Below are positions 9,269 to 17,407 of a stretch of DNA of 64,000 nt, piece after piece; positions within the stretch are counted from its first letter, which is position 1, and the number at the start of each line of letters is the position of its first letter. The position numbers were made by a program, and so were the translations under genes. The notes under the pieces are model-generated. The model had not been told where the DNA came from. It was given only the letters and a program-made list of their open reading frames with translations, and did not search any database. The DNA is from an uncultured Lachnospiraceae bacterium. Lineage in GTDB: Bacteria > Bacillota > Clostridia > Lachnospirales > Lachnospiraceae. Location of the stretch: contig CAJTSB010000011.1 of NCBI GenBank assembly GCA_910578825.1, forward strand, positions 27,293 to 91,292. Reading direction: 5' to 3'.

Positions 9269-11917
9269 CTATTTCATTTGTTTCAGGCGTTCCTCTACCT
9301 GTGCCATCATCTGCTCATATTTGGCAAGTTTCTCTTTCTCCTCCTGAACTTTTGACTCCGGCGCACGGCTTATAAATTTCTCGTTAGAAAGCATTCCCCT
9401 CGAACGTGACAGCTCTTTTGACAACCGCTCTTTCTCTTTTAAGAGACGTTCTTTCTCTTTCTCAAAATCAACCAGATCTTCCAGCGGAAGGTAAACCACT
9501 GCTCCCGGTATCACAACTGACACTGCATCCTCGCCAATGTCCGATTTGTCTGCCTGCACCTGAATCCCGCTGGCACTGGCAAGCATACTGTAGGCACTCT
9601 TCATATCCTCAAATGTCTGCTGCAAACCGCTATCTTCCGTCACGATAAATATCTTTGCCTTTCTGCTCGGCGGAACCTCCATCGCCGTCCTTGTATTGCG
9701 GACGCCCTTTACAAGGTCCTTCACATGTTCAACGGCCACCTCTGCCTCAGGGAAATTCCATTCTTCCCTGTAAGTTGGCCACTCGGACAGCATAATCGTA
9801 GGTTCTTCCTCCTGCAGGGTGCAGAAAATCTCTTCGGTGATAAACGGCATATAAGGATGAAGAAGTTTCAATGCCTGAATCAGCACCGTCTTAAGCGTCC
9901 ACATTGCCACCTTCGCCGATTCCGGATTCTCTTCCTTCTTAAATGTCCGGGTCTTGGCAATCTCAATATACCAGTCACAAAATTCATCCCAGATAAAGTC
10001 GTATACTTTCTGCACGGCAATCCCGAGTTCAAATTTATCCATATTTTCCGTAACATCATGAGCCAGCGTATTTACTCTGGACAAAATCCACTTATCTTCC
10101 AGCTCAAGCTGCATAAGCGACGGCTCTGGCAGCTTTTCCTCGCCAATATTCATCATGATGAAACGCGAAGCATTCCATACCTTATTTGCAAAGTTTCTCG
10201 CCGACTCTACGCGTTCCCAGTAAAAACGCATATCATTTCCCGGGGCGTTTCCGGTAATCAGCGTCAGTCTCAGGGCATCAGCGCCATATTTATCAATTAC
10301 CTCCAACGGATCGATTCCATTTCCAAGCGATTTGCTCATCTTGCGTCCCTGGGAATCACGTACCAACCCATGGAACAATACCGTATGGAACGGCGCTTTA
10401 CCCATATGCTCATATCCGGAGAAAATCATGCGGATGACCCAGAAGAAAATAATATCGTATCCGGTCACCAGAACATCATTGGGATAGAAATAATCCAAAT
10501 CGTCCGTCTTTTCGGGCCAACCCAGTGTAGAGAACGGCCACAGGGCAGAAGAAAACCAGGTATCAAGCGTATCTTCATCCTGCGTCATATGAGTACAGCC
10601 GCATTTCGGGCATTTCCCCGGATTCTTTGCAGCTACTACAAATTCTTTGCAATCCGCACAATAATATGCAGGAATTCGATGTCCCCACCAGAGCTGCCTG
10701 GAAATACACCAGTCCCTGATATTATCTGTCCAGTTAAAATATGTTTTATCCATGCGCTCCGGCAAAAGCGTAATTTCACCACTTTTCACTGCCTCTACCG
10801 CAGGTTTAATCAGCTCGTCCATTTTCACGAACCACTGTTGCTTAATCATCGGCTCTATCGTGGTCCCGCAGCGGTCATGCGTTCCGACATTATGAGAATG
10901 GGGCACAACTTTTACCAAAAGCCCCTGTTCCTCCAGTTCCTTTACCATCTGCTTTCTCGCTTCGTAACGATCCATACCTGCATACTTCCCGCCATTTGCA
11001 TTGATGGTGGCGTCGTCATTCAACACATTAATTTCCGGCAGGTTATGGCGTTTGCCCACCTCAAAATCGTTCGGATCATGCGCCGGGGTAATCTTCACGC
11101 AACCAGTTCCAAATTCTTTATCTACATAACTGTCGGCAACTACCGGAATCTCGCGTCCCACCAATGGCAGAACCAGAGTCTTGCCGATAATATCCTGATA
11201 ACGTTCATCCTCCGGATTGACAGCCACCGCCGTATCGCCCAATAATGTCTCCGGTCTTGTGGTGGCAATCTCCACAAATCTTCCCTCTTCGCCTTTGACC
11301 GGATAATTGATATGCCAGAAACAACCGTCCTGCTCTTCGTGCTCCACCTCTGCGTCGGAGATGGACGTCTTACAGACCGGACACCAGTTGATAATCCGGG
11401 AACCTCTGTAAATCAGCCCTTTCTCATATAATCGGATAAACACATCCTGCACTGCTTTCGAACAGCCTTCGTCCATCGTAAAACGCTCTCTGTCCCAATC
11501 TGCAGAAGAACCCAGTTTCTTCAACTGCCGGATAATGCGTCCGCCGTATTCCTCTCTCCACTCCCATACTTTCTCAAGGAATCCATCTCTGCCCAGATCC
11601 TTCTTGTCAATGCCCTGTTCCTTTAACGATTCAATGACCTTGACCTCCGTGGAGATGGACGCATGGTCTGTTCCCGGCTGCCACAGCGCATTGTAACCCT
11701 GCATACGTTTATAGCGAATCAAAATATCCTGCATTGTATTGTCCAGGGCATGTCCCATATGAAGCTGCCCGGTAATATTAGGCGGAGGCATCACAATCGT
11801 AAACGGTTTCTTACTCCTGTCCGGCTCTGCGTGAAAATATTTATTCTCTTCCCACTTCTGATAAAGACGATCCTCAATCTCTCCCGGAGCATATGTCTTT
11901 GCGAGTTCTTTGCTCAT
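9269..11917 (-). CDS. valS: Valyl-tRNA synthetase
   Basis: 882 residues, the normal length. It charges tRNA-Val in the cytoplasm and edits threonyl-tRNA. The class I signatures are both present: PPPNITGQLHMGH at about 44-56 (HIGH-type) and KMSKS at about 526. The CP1 editing domain is visible between them (region TTRPETLLGDTAVAVNP), and a C-terminal coiled coil typical of ValRS (about 810-882, FEKEKERLLKEKERLSKEL) is complete. GGAG lies 8 bases before the ATG. Transcription starts from a near-consensus promoter at 12005-12033, and an intrinsic terminator sits between promoter and gene. LCP follows in the same direction after a hairpin repeat. Confidence 0.97.
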   Translation of the reverse strand: MSKELAKTYAPGEIEDRLYQKWEENKYFHAEPDRSKKPFTIVMPPPNITGQLHMGHALDNTMQDILIRYKRMQGYNALWQPGTDHASISTEVKVIESLKEQGIDKKDLGRDGFLEKVWEWREEYGGRIIRQLKKLGSSADWDRERFTMDEGCSKAVQDVFIRLYEKGLIYRGSRIINWCPVCKTSISDAEVEHEEQDGCFWHINYPVKGEEGRFVEIATTRPETLLGDTAVAVNPEDERYQDIIGKTLVLPLVGREIPVVADSYVDKEFGTGCVKITPAHDPNDFEVGKRHNLPEINVLNDDATINANGGKYAGMDRYEARKQMVKELEEQGLLVKVVPHSHNVGTHDRCGTTIEPMIKQQWFVKMDELIKPAVEAVKSGEITLLPERMDKTYFNWTDNIRDWCISRQLWWGHRIPAYYCADCKEFVVAAKNPGKCPKCGCTHMTQDEDTLDTWFSSALWPFSTLGWPEKTDDLDYFYPNDVLVTGYDIIFFWVIRMIFSGYEHMGKAPFHTVLFHGLVRDSQGRKMSKSLGNGIDPLEVIDKYGADALRLTLITGNAPGNDMRFYWERVESARNFANKVWNASRFIMMNIGEEKLPEPSLMQLELEDKWILSRVNTLAHDVTENMDKFELGIAVQKVYDFIWDEFCDWYIEIAKTRTFKKEENPESAKVAMWTLKTVLIQALKLLHPYMPFITEEIFCTLQEEEPTIMLSEWPTYREEWNFPEAEVAVEHVKDLVKGVRNTRTAMEVPPSRKAKIFIVTEDSGLQQTFEDMKSAYSMLASASGIQVQADKSDIGEDAVSVVIPGAVVYLPLEDLVDFEKEKERLLKEKERLSKELSRSRGMLSNEKFISRAPESKVQEEKEKLAKYEQMMAQVEERLKQMK

Positions 11918-11935
11918 GGTAATTTCTCCTTTATT

Positions 11936-11969
11936 TTAAAAATACCCTTTACCGGAACCCGGTAAAGGG
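11936..11969 (-). terminator. Attenuator-like terminator in the valS leader
   Basis: Perfect 11-bp stem CCCTTTACCGG with a 3-base loop, followed on the minus strand by TATTTTTAAA. It lies between the valS promoter and the ribosome binding site, so it can only act on valS transcription. No T-box core (AGGGTGGTACCGCG type) is visible and the whole leader is only about 80 bases. Confidence 0.7.
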
Positions 11970-12004
11970 CGCATCATCACGGTGTTTTCGTAACCTGTCT
12001 TTTC

Positions 12005-12033
12005 ATATTAAAAGTAAAACGTTAACTTGTCAA
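12005..12033 (-). promoter_or_regulatory. Sigma-A promoter of valS
   Basis: Minus strand: -35 TTGACA (12028-12033), 17-base spacer, -10 TAATAT (12005-12010). Nearly consensus. Confidence 0.85.
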
Positions 12034-12061
12034 GTATTTAACAAAAAATTTACATCCTGTC

Positions 12062-12096
12062 AGGTAACAGCTGTGAGCGGGCTGAACTGTTACTCC
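12062..12096 (-). terminator. Hairpin after the RND transporter gene
   Basis: Inverted repeat GTAACAG/CTGTTAC with flanking AGG/CCT pairs around a 16-base loop, shortly after the stop of the RND gene. A T-run (AATTTTTT) follows about ten bases later on the minus strand. Terminator function is likely but not ideal in geometry. Confidence 0.5.
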
Positions 12097-12101
12097 TACT
12101 C

Positions 12102-15100
12102 TTATATCTCTTCCTCCACCATGCTCTTGTTGCTGTAAAACAAATCGTAAATACAAGGCACAACCACTAGTGTCATCAGCGTTCCGTAAATCATTCCTCC
12201 GATCGTGACAATAGCCATGGGCCTTCCCATCTCCGACCCCATATCGGAGCCAAACGCCATCGTGGACATCGCGAAAATCGTTGTCAACGCAGTCATCAGA
12301 ATGGGACGCAGACGGGTCTTGCCCGCCGTTACAATGGCTTCGCGTTTCTCCACGCCTTCTTTGCGGAGCTGATTGATGTACTCTACCATCACAATTCCGT
12401 TATTGACAATAATTCCCACCAGCATAATAAACCCGATCATGGAAATAATACTCAGCACGTTGCCGGTAAGCAACAATGCGCCAAATCCTCCAGTCATGGC
12501 AAGCGGTACGGTAAAGAGAATGATAAAAGGCGCGCGCAGAGACTGGAACTGCGCCACCATAATCAGGTAAATAAACGCCAGTGCAAGTATCAGCATCAAT
12601 ACCAGCTGTTCCATGGCTTCATTGATACTCTCATCCTCTCCGGTCATCTCCATAGAATAACCCTCCGGCAGCTCATAATCACTCACCGCTTTCTGCACTT
12701 TATCGCCCACGAGACCGACGTTAAAACCTTTGTCAATTGCCGCAGTCACCTGTACATAACGCTCCTGTCCCTCTCGCGAAATAGAGGTCAGGCTCTCCAG
12801 TTCCTCAAAAGCGGCAACCTGCGAGAGGTTAATTTCCTCCTCATCCCCGCTTTCCTTATCGGTATAAGTAAACGTTATATCCTTAAGTCCTTCTATTGTA
12901 GCCTCGCTCTGTTCCACACTATTCAGATATATGTCATAATCTTTGATGTCCGTAGAAATCGTATCGTCTGACGTATCATCCGCCATCCGTTCTCCGACAA
13001 TCTGGTAAATCTGCGCTACGGTCATACCGTATCTGGCTGCTTTTTCCTTATCCACAGTGATACGAAACTCCTTCTCGGTCTCCTCCGCATTCGTGGCGAC
13101 GTCCGCAGTTCCTTCTACCCTGCTAACAATCTCTTTTACATCGTTTGCCATCGACTGTAATTTATCGAGATCGCGTCCTCGAATCTGGACGGTGAGCCCT
13201 TCACCTGCCAGGGCGCCCATATCCATCTCAGAAGTGCTGACACTGATTTCCGCCTCTGAATCTTTCGTCAGATTCTTTATTTGCTCTGCAATCTCATCAT
13301 TGGAAAGCTCCTTGTCCTCCTTCACAAGGATATAAAGGGTAATATCATTTCCGCCCCCCGAACCCATAAGTCCGGAAGCCATGTTATCTCCGCCCGCCAT
13401 GGCGCCCACAGATTCCACATCCGCAATACTCATAATCCGCTCTGTGACCTCATCTGCCAGCTCACACGCTTTCGAAAACTCCACATCCTCCGGCGGCGTA
13501 ACGGTAACCGTCATCTGCGTACTCTCCATATCCGGCATAAATTCCATTCCCTTCGAAAGGGAGCCTCCTACACTGGCAATCAGCAGCGCAACCATCACCA
13601 GCAGAACCAGCGGTTTTACTTTCAGCAGTTTGCTCAAAACCATACCGTAAACATCCTGAATCCTGTCAAACCAGGGATGTCTGATATCCTTTGTCTTGCG
13701 CAGCATCCGCGAGCCCATCATCGGCACGAACGTCAATGCAATTACAAGGCTTGCCAGCAACGTATAGGCAATCGTCAGCCCCATATCCACAAAGAGCTGC
13801 CGCGTAACTCCCTCCACAAATACAATCGGCGCAAATACGCAGACGGTTGTCAGCGTAGATGCGGTAATCGCACCGCCAACCTGTTTTGCACCTTCTACCG
13901 CCGCTTTCTTCGCAGAAAGCCCTTCGCCACGCATACGATAGACATTCTCAATCACTACTATAGAATTGTCCACCAGCATACCGATACCGAGCGCCAGCCC
14001 GGACAGCGAAATCATATTCAGCGTAACGCCGCTGAAATACATCAGCACCACGGCGAAAATCACAGAAACCGGAATGGAACAGGCAATTACCAGTGTCGGT
14101 TTGATGTCTTTGAGGAACAAAATCAAGATAAGGATAGCAAGGACCGCGCCGACAATCATATTGTTTACCACGGAGTCCACAATCATATCTATATATATGC
14201 CCTGATCCATCATAACGGATACCCGAAGGTCTTCGTTATTTTTCTTGAGGCTCTCAAACTTCTCATATACGCGATCTGTCACATCTCCCGTGGAATATCC
14301 GGTCTGTTTCTCTATTGAGAGCATCACGCCGGGCTTGCCGTTTAAGCGTGCATATGACTCTTTCGAATTATCTGTCACCGTGATGTCTGCAACATCCGAT
14401 ATACGAATCGTATCCACGCCATCCATGCCCAGATCCATCAGTACCATATCCTTCAGGGCGTCTACGCTGTCCACAGCGTCCCCGACACGCACCATATATC
14501 TCTCGCCCTCATCCGTAATATAACCCGCGGGCATTGAGAAATTCTGCGCCGTCAGTATGTTGGTAAGCGTCTCCATCGTAAGGATGTTATTCATATCCGA
14601 AGAATCGTAAGTTTCCTGTTTCGTCTCCTCAAAAGTATCCCGCGCCTCTTTTAATTTCTCCTCACCGCTCGCAAGCTGTGCCGAGGCGCTTCCCATCTCC
14701 ACGGAACCGGAAATCTGGCTCTGATTCAGGGTGGCAAGCGTATCATTGATCGTCGTCTTTCCCTGCGCCACGTTCTCAAGTCCCGACTCTATCGCTGCAA
14801 TTCCGCCATTGATCTGAACCAGACCCTGCTCCGCCTTTGTAATTGACCCCGCAAGATAGGAGAGCAGTTTCTTATCCGATGCATCCGCCTTCAGTGTGCT
14901 GCCCTCCTGTGAGGCAAGCTGCGATTTAATCTGAGAAAGCCCTCCCTCTACCTGTGCAAGCTGCGCCTCCAACTGCGTGAGCTTTGCCTGCGCCTGTGCA
15001 AGCTGCTCCTGCATCTGCGCCGGAGTCATCTGACCCGGATTTGTCTGACCCGGATTCACCTGATCCGGAATGCTCTGATCCGGATTCGTCTGACCCGGGT

Positions 15101-16067
15101 TCACCTGCGGAACATCCGCTCCCGGCTGAGAAGACGCCTGCAGCATGGCCTTCAGTTCTGCAATCGCCTTTGTAAGCTGCTCCTTCGAAGTAATCAACGC
15201 CTTCACCTGCGTCTGCAGCTCTGTCAGCGACTTAATTCCACGCTCCGTCTCGCTCTTTGTATTCTTTAACTCTTCCAGCTTATTGTTCAAATCCATTTCT
15301 GTCTGAAAAAGCTCGATTTTTTTATCGTTGAGCTGGTTTTGTGCATCACTGATCTGATTCGCCATCGAATCTCGACCGTTTGTGAGCTCATTCTTCCCGC
15401 TGCTAATCTCGTCCTGCGCGGAATCCATCTCGCTTTCCGCATCCGCAAATTTCTCATCCAGAGACGCCTTTATTTTCTCATTGATTTCGTCAATCTTCTT
15501 CTGGCTCAACGTCACCTGCACAGATTCTTCTATCAATCCCGTTCCCGTCACCGAGGCGACTCCTTCCACGCTCTCAATCTCAGGAATCAGATCTTTTTCC
15601 GTGTAGTCGCAGATTTCAATGTTATCCATATCCTCCACTTCCACAGCAGCTATCATAATCGGGAGCATATCGGGATTCAGTTTCATAATAATCGGATTTC
15701 CCACCGTATCCGGCCAGTATCCGCTGATCTGGTCCAGGCTCTCCCTCATCTCCACAGTAACGGAATCCATGTTGGCGGTCTGCTCAAATTCCAGAATTAC
15801 CATGGACATGTTGTTAGATGACCTGGAACTGATATTCTTAATATTGGATGTACTGGCCATGGCCGCTTCAATCGGCTGCGTCACCGCGCTCTCTACCTGC
15901 TCCGGGCTCGCACCTGCATATGAAGTCACCACGATTGCATATGGCAGGTTCATACTGGGCAGCAGGTCTGTGCTCATCTTGCTTAAGGACACGACACCCA
16001 ATATAATTACCAGTACAATTCCTACAATCACGGTATAGGGTTTCTTAACACTGAATCTTGACAGCAT
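12102..16067 (-). CDS. RND-family transporter (HAE1/SwrC-like) with a coiled-coil insert
   Basis: 1321 residues, against about 1040 for usual HAE1 proteins. N-terminal transmembrane helix (12-32) and the porter-domain start typical of AcrB/SwrC (LPSMNLPYAIVVTSYAGASPEQVES), later a block of transmembrane helices with ALGIGMLVDNSIVVIENVYR (motif of helix 4) and a second block near the C-terminus (VGIIVNNGIVMVEYINQLRKEG). The excess length is an insert at about 200-510 in the first large extracytoplasmic loop, rich in Gln, Lys and Glu, predicted coiled coil, interrupted at about 319-345 by pentapeptide repeats of the type NPGQT/NPDQS. No membrane-fusion or outer-membrane partner is adjacent, as expected in a Gram-positive cell. 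It probably exports a lipophilic compound or peptide by proton antiport; the substrate is unknown. Own promoter at 16124-16152. Confidence 0.9.
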   Translation of the reverse strand: MLSRFSVKKPYTVIVGIVLVIILGVVSLSKMSTDLLPSMNLPYAIVVTSYAGASPEQVESAVTQPIEAAMASTSNIKNISSRSSNNMSMVILEFEQTANMDSVTVEMRESLDQISGYWPDTVGNPIIMKLNPDMLPIMIAAVEVEDMDNIEICDYTEKDLIPEIESVEGVASVTGTGLIEESVQVTLSQKKIDEINEKIKASLDEKFADAESEMDSAQDEISSGKNELTNGRDSMANQISDAQNQLNDKKIELFQTEMDLNNKLEELKNTKSETERGIKSLTELQTQVKALITSKEQLTKAIAELKAMLQASSQPGADVPQVNPGQTNPDQSIPDQVNPGQTNPGQMTPAQMQEQLAQAQAKLTQLEAQLAQVEGGLSQIKSQLASQEGSTLKADASDKKLLSYLAGSITKAEQGLVQINGGIAAIESGLENVAQGKTTINDTLATLNQSQISGSVEMGSASAQLASGEEKLKEARDTFEETKQETYDSSDMNNILTMETLTNILTAQNFSMPAGYITDEGERYMVRVGDAVDSVDALKDMVLMDLGMDGVDTIRISDVADITVTDNSKESYARLNGKPGVMLSIEKQTGYSTGDVTDRVYEKFESLKKNNEDLRVSVMMDQGIYIDMIVDSVVNNMIVGAVLAILILILFLKDIKPTLVIACSIPVSVIFAVVLMYFSGVTLNMISLSGLALGIGMLVDNSIVVIENVYRMRGEGLSAKKAAVEGAKQVGGAITASTLTTVCVFAPIVFVEGVTRQLFVDMGLTIAYTLLASLVIALTFVPMMGSRMLRKTKDIRHPWFDRIQDVYGMVLSKLLKVKPLVLLVMVALLIASVGGSLSKGMEFMPDMESTQMTVTVTPPEDVEFSKACELADEVTERIMSIADVESVGAMAGGDNMASGLMGSGGGNDITLYILVKEDKELSNDEIAEQIKNLTKDSEAEISVSTSEMDMGALAGEGLTVQIRGRDLDKLQSMANDVKEIVSRVEGTADVATNAEETEKEFRITVDKEKAARYGMTVAQIYQIVGERMADDTSDDTISTDIKDYDIYLNSVEQSEATIEGLKDITFTYTDKESGDEEEINLSQVAAFEELESLTSISREGQERYVQVTAAIDKGFNVGLVGDKVQKAVSDYELPEGYSMEMTGEDESINEAMEQLVLMLILALAFIYLIMVAQFQSLRAPFIILFTVPLAMTGGFGALLLTGNVLSIISMIGFIMLVGIIVNNGIVMVEYINQLRKEGVEKREAIVTAGKTRLRPILMTALTTIFAMSTMAFGSDMGSEMGRPMAIVTIGGMIYGTLMTLVVVPCIYDLFYSNKSMVEEEI

Positions 16068-16123
16068 TGATTTATCCTCCTGTGCGTTCTTCTATTTGAC
16101 TGACGATATTAAGTTCAGACTTC

Positions 16124-16152
16124 ATTATAAAAAGATTTCCTTCAAAATACAA
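16124..16152 (-). promoter_or_regulatory. Sigma-A type promoter of the RND gene
   Basis: Minus strand: -35 TTGTAT (16147-16152), 17-base spacer, -10 TATAAT (16124-16129); an AGGAGG precedes the ATG at 16067. Confidence 0.65.
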
Positions 16153-16186
16153 TAAACAAAATATAAAATTTTATTAATTAAAGCGG

Positions 16187-16214
16187 TTGAAAAATATTTG
16201 AAAAGTGATACATT
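16187..16214 (+). promoter_or_regulatory. Probable promoter of pta
   Basis: TTGAAA (16187-16192), 16-base spacer, TACATT (16209-16214), about 70 bases before the pta start in an AT-rich stretch that offers other weak alternatives. Confidence 0.4.
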
Positions 16215-16285
16215 ATATTTAGGGAATTATCAAAAAATATTTTTCAGACTGATAATTGGAATATAAATTTAAGGAGGATTTTAAT

Positions 16286-17296
16286 ATGAGCAGGAATATG
16301 CATGGTTTCGGTGCAATGATTAAGAAGCTGAAACAGAGCCCCAAGAGAATTGTCTTTACCGAGGGCAGCGACCCGAGAATTCTGGAGGCAGCTTCCCGGC
16401 TTCTCGCTTCCAACTTCCTGACGCCGCTTCTGGTAGGCACCCGGGAAGAGGTGGAAGAGGCCGCAGAGGAATATGGATACAATATTCGAGGGGCACAGAT
16501 TGTAGACCCCCATAAATTCGAACGGATGGACGAGATGGTTGAGATGCTCTGCGAGCTCCGCAAAAGCAAGAATCTGAAGCCTGAGCGGGCAAGAGAAATC
16601 CTGTTACAGGGCAATTATTTCGGGACAATGCTGGTAAAAATGGGACTGGCTGATTCCCTTCTCGGCGGCGCAACTTACACGACGGCAGACACCATCCGCC
16701 CGGCGCTGCAGTTAATCAAAGCCAAACCGGGACACAACATCGTATCATCCTGCTTTATCCTGGTACGTCCTTCCGCTACCGGCGAAAATGAAGTGCTTGC
16801 CATGGGAGACTGTGCCATCAATATCAAACCAAATGAAGACGAGCTTGCCGAAATTGCTATCGAAACCGCCAAATGCGGAGAAATTTTCGGCATCAACCCC
16901 AAGGTGGCTTTCCTGAGCTACTCCACCCTCGGCTCCGGTGCGGGCGAGGATGTGGACAAGATGCGCAATGCCGCTGCAAAAGCAAAGGCAATGAAACCGG
17001 ATCTTCCTATCTCCGGCGAAATGCAGTTTGACGCGGCTGTTTCCCCTCGTGTGGCACGCACAAAATGCCCGGATGACCCGGTTGCCGGACATGCAAACGT
17101 ATTCGTATTCCCGGACATCAACGCCGGAAATATCGGTTACAAGATTGCACAGCGCATGGGTAATTTTGACGCTTACGGTCCGATTCTGTTAGGACTGAAT
17201 TCCCCGATCAACGACCTGTCAAGAGGTTGTAACGCAGACGAGGTGTATTCCATGGCAATCATCACGGCTGCCCTTGTAGATGAGGAGCTCGACTAA
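16286..17296 (+). CDS. pta: Phosphate acetyltransferase (phosphotransacetylase)
   Basis: 336 residues from the ATG at 16286, chosen over the in-frame ATG at 16256 because GGAGG lies 8 bases before it. It interconverts acetyl-CoA and acetyl phosphate in the cytoplasm and, with acetate kinase, supplies ATP in fermentation. Family signatures visible: RIVFTEGSDPRILEAASRL near the start, GNYFGTMLVKMGLADSLLGGATYTTADTIRPALQLI in the middle, and GEMQFDAAVSPRVARTKCPDDPVAGHANVFVFPDINAGNIGYKIAQRMG towards the end, which forms the CoA and phosphate site. The length matches the short clostridial form without the DRTGG extension. The usual partner ackA is not adjacent; a strong terminator follows directly. 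Confidence 0.95.
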   Translation: MSRNMHGFGAMIKKLKQSPKRIVFTEGSDPRILEAASRLLASNFLTPLLVGTREEVEEAAEEYGYNIRGAQIVDPHKFERMDEMVEMLCELRKSKNLKPERAREILLQGNYFGTMLVKMGLADSLLGGATYTTADTIRPALQLIKAKPGHNIVSSCFILVRPSATGENEVLAMGDCAINIKPNEDELAEIAIETAKCGEIFGINPKVAFLSYSTLGSGAGEDVDKMRNAAAKAKAMKPDLPISGEMQFDAAVSPRVARTKCPDDPVAGHANVFVFPDINAGNIGYKIAQRMGNFDAYGPILLGLNSPINDLSRGCNADEVYSMAIITAALVDEELD

Positions 17297-17342
17297 TCCT
17301 TACCCTGGATGAAGAAAGACGCTCATAGCGTTTCATACAATA

Positions 17343-17399
17343 AAAACAAAAGGCTGCGGCTTTACGCTTTCAAACGTAACAGCCGCAGCCTTTTGTTTT
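17343..17399 (+). terminator. Bidirectional terminator between pta and the chemoreceptor gene
   Basis: Perfect 19-bp inverted repeat (17343-17361 with 17381-17399) with a GC-rich core, an A-run on one side and T-run on the other; it serves both convergent genes. Confidence 0.9.
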
Positions 17400-17407
17400 C
17401 ATGCTAT

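Noticed and set aside
9725..11245. 506-codon open frame on the plus strand
   Set aside because: It lies fully antisense to valS, has no ribosome binding site and a composition (His, Arg, Ile rich) typical of an antisense shadow.
11930..11980. Leader peptide for valS attenuation
   Set aside because: A short frame (MMRPLPGSGKGYF) crosses the hairpin but has no ribosome binding site and no valine codons.
11917..12000. T-box riboswitch for valS
   Set aside because: Leader is too short and lacks the T-box core, stem I and a specifier loop.
13281..14318. 345-codon plus-strand open frame
   Set aside because: Antisense to the RND gene; His/Arg/Asn-rich shadow without any recognisable domain.
16286..17407. 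Truncated or missing acetate kinase behind pta
   Set aside because: The sequence after pta is a terminator with no remnant of ackA; ackA is probably elsewhere.
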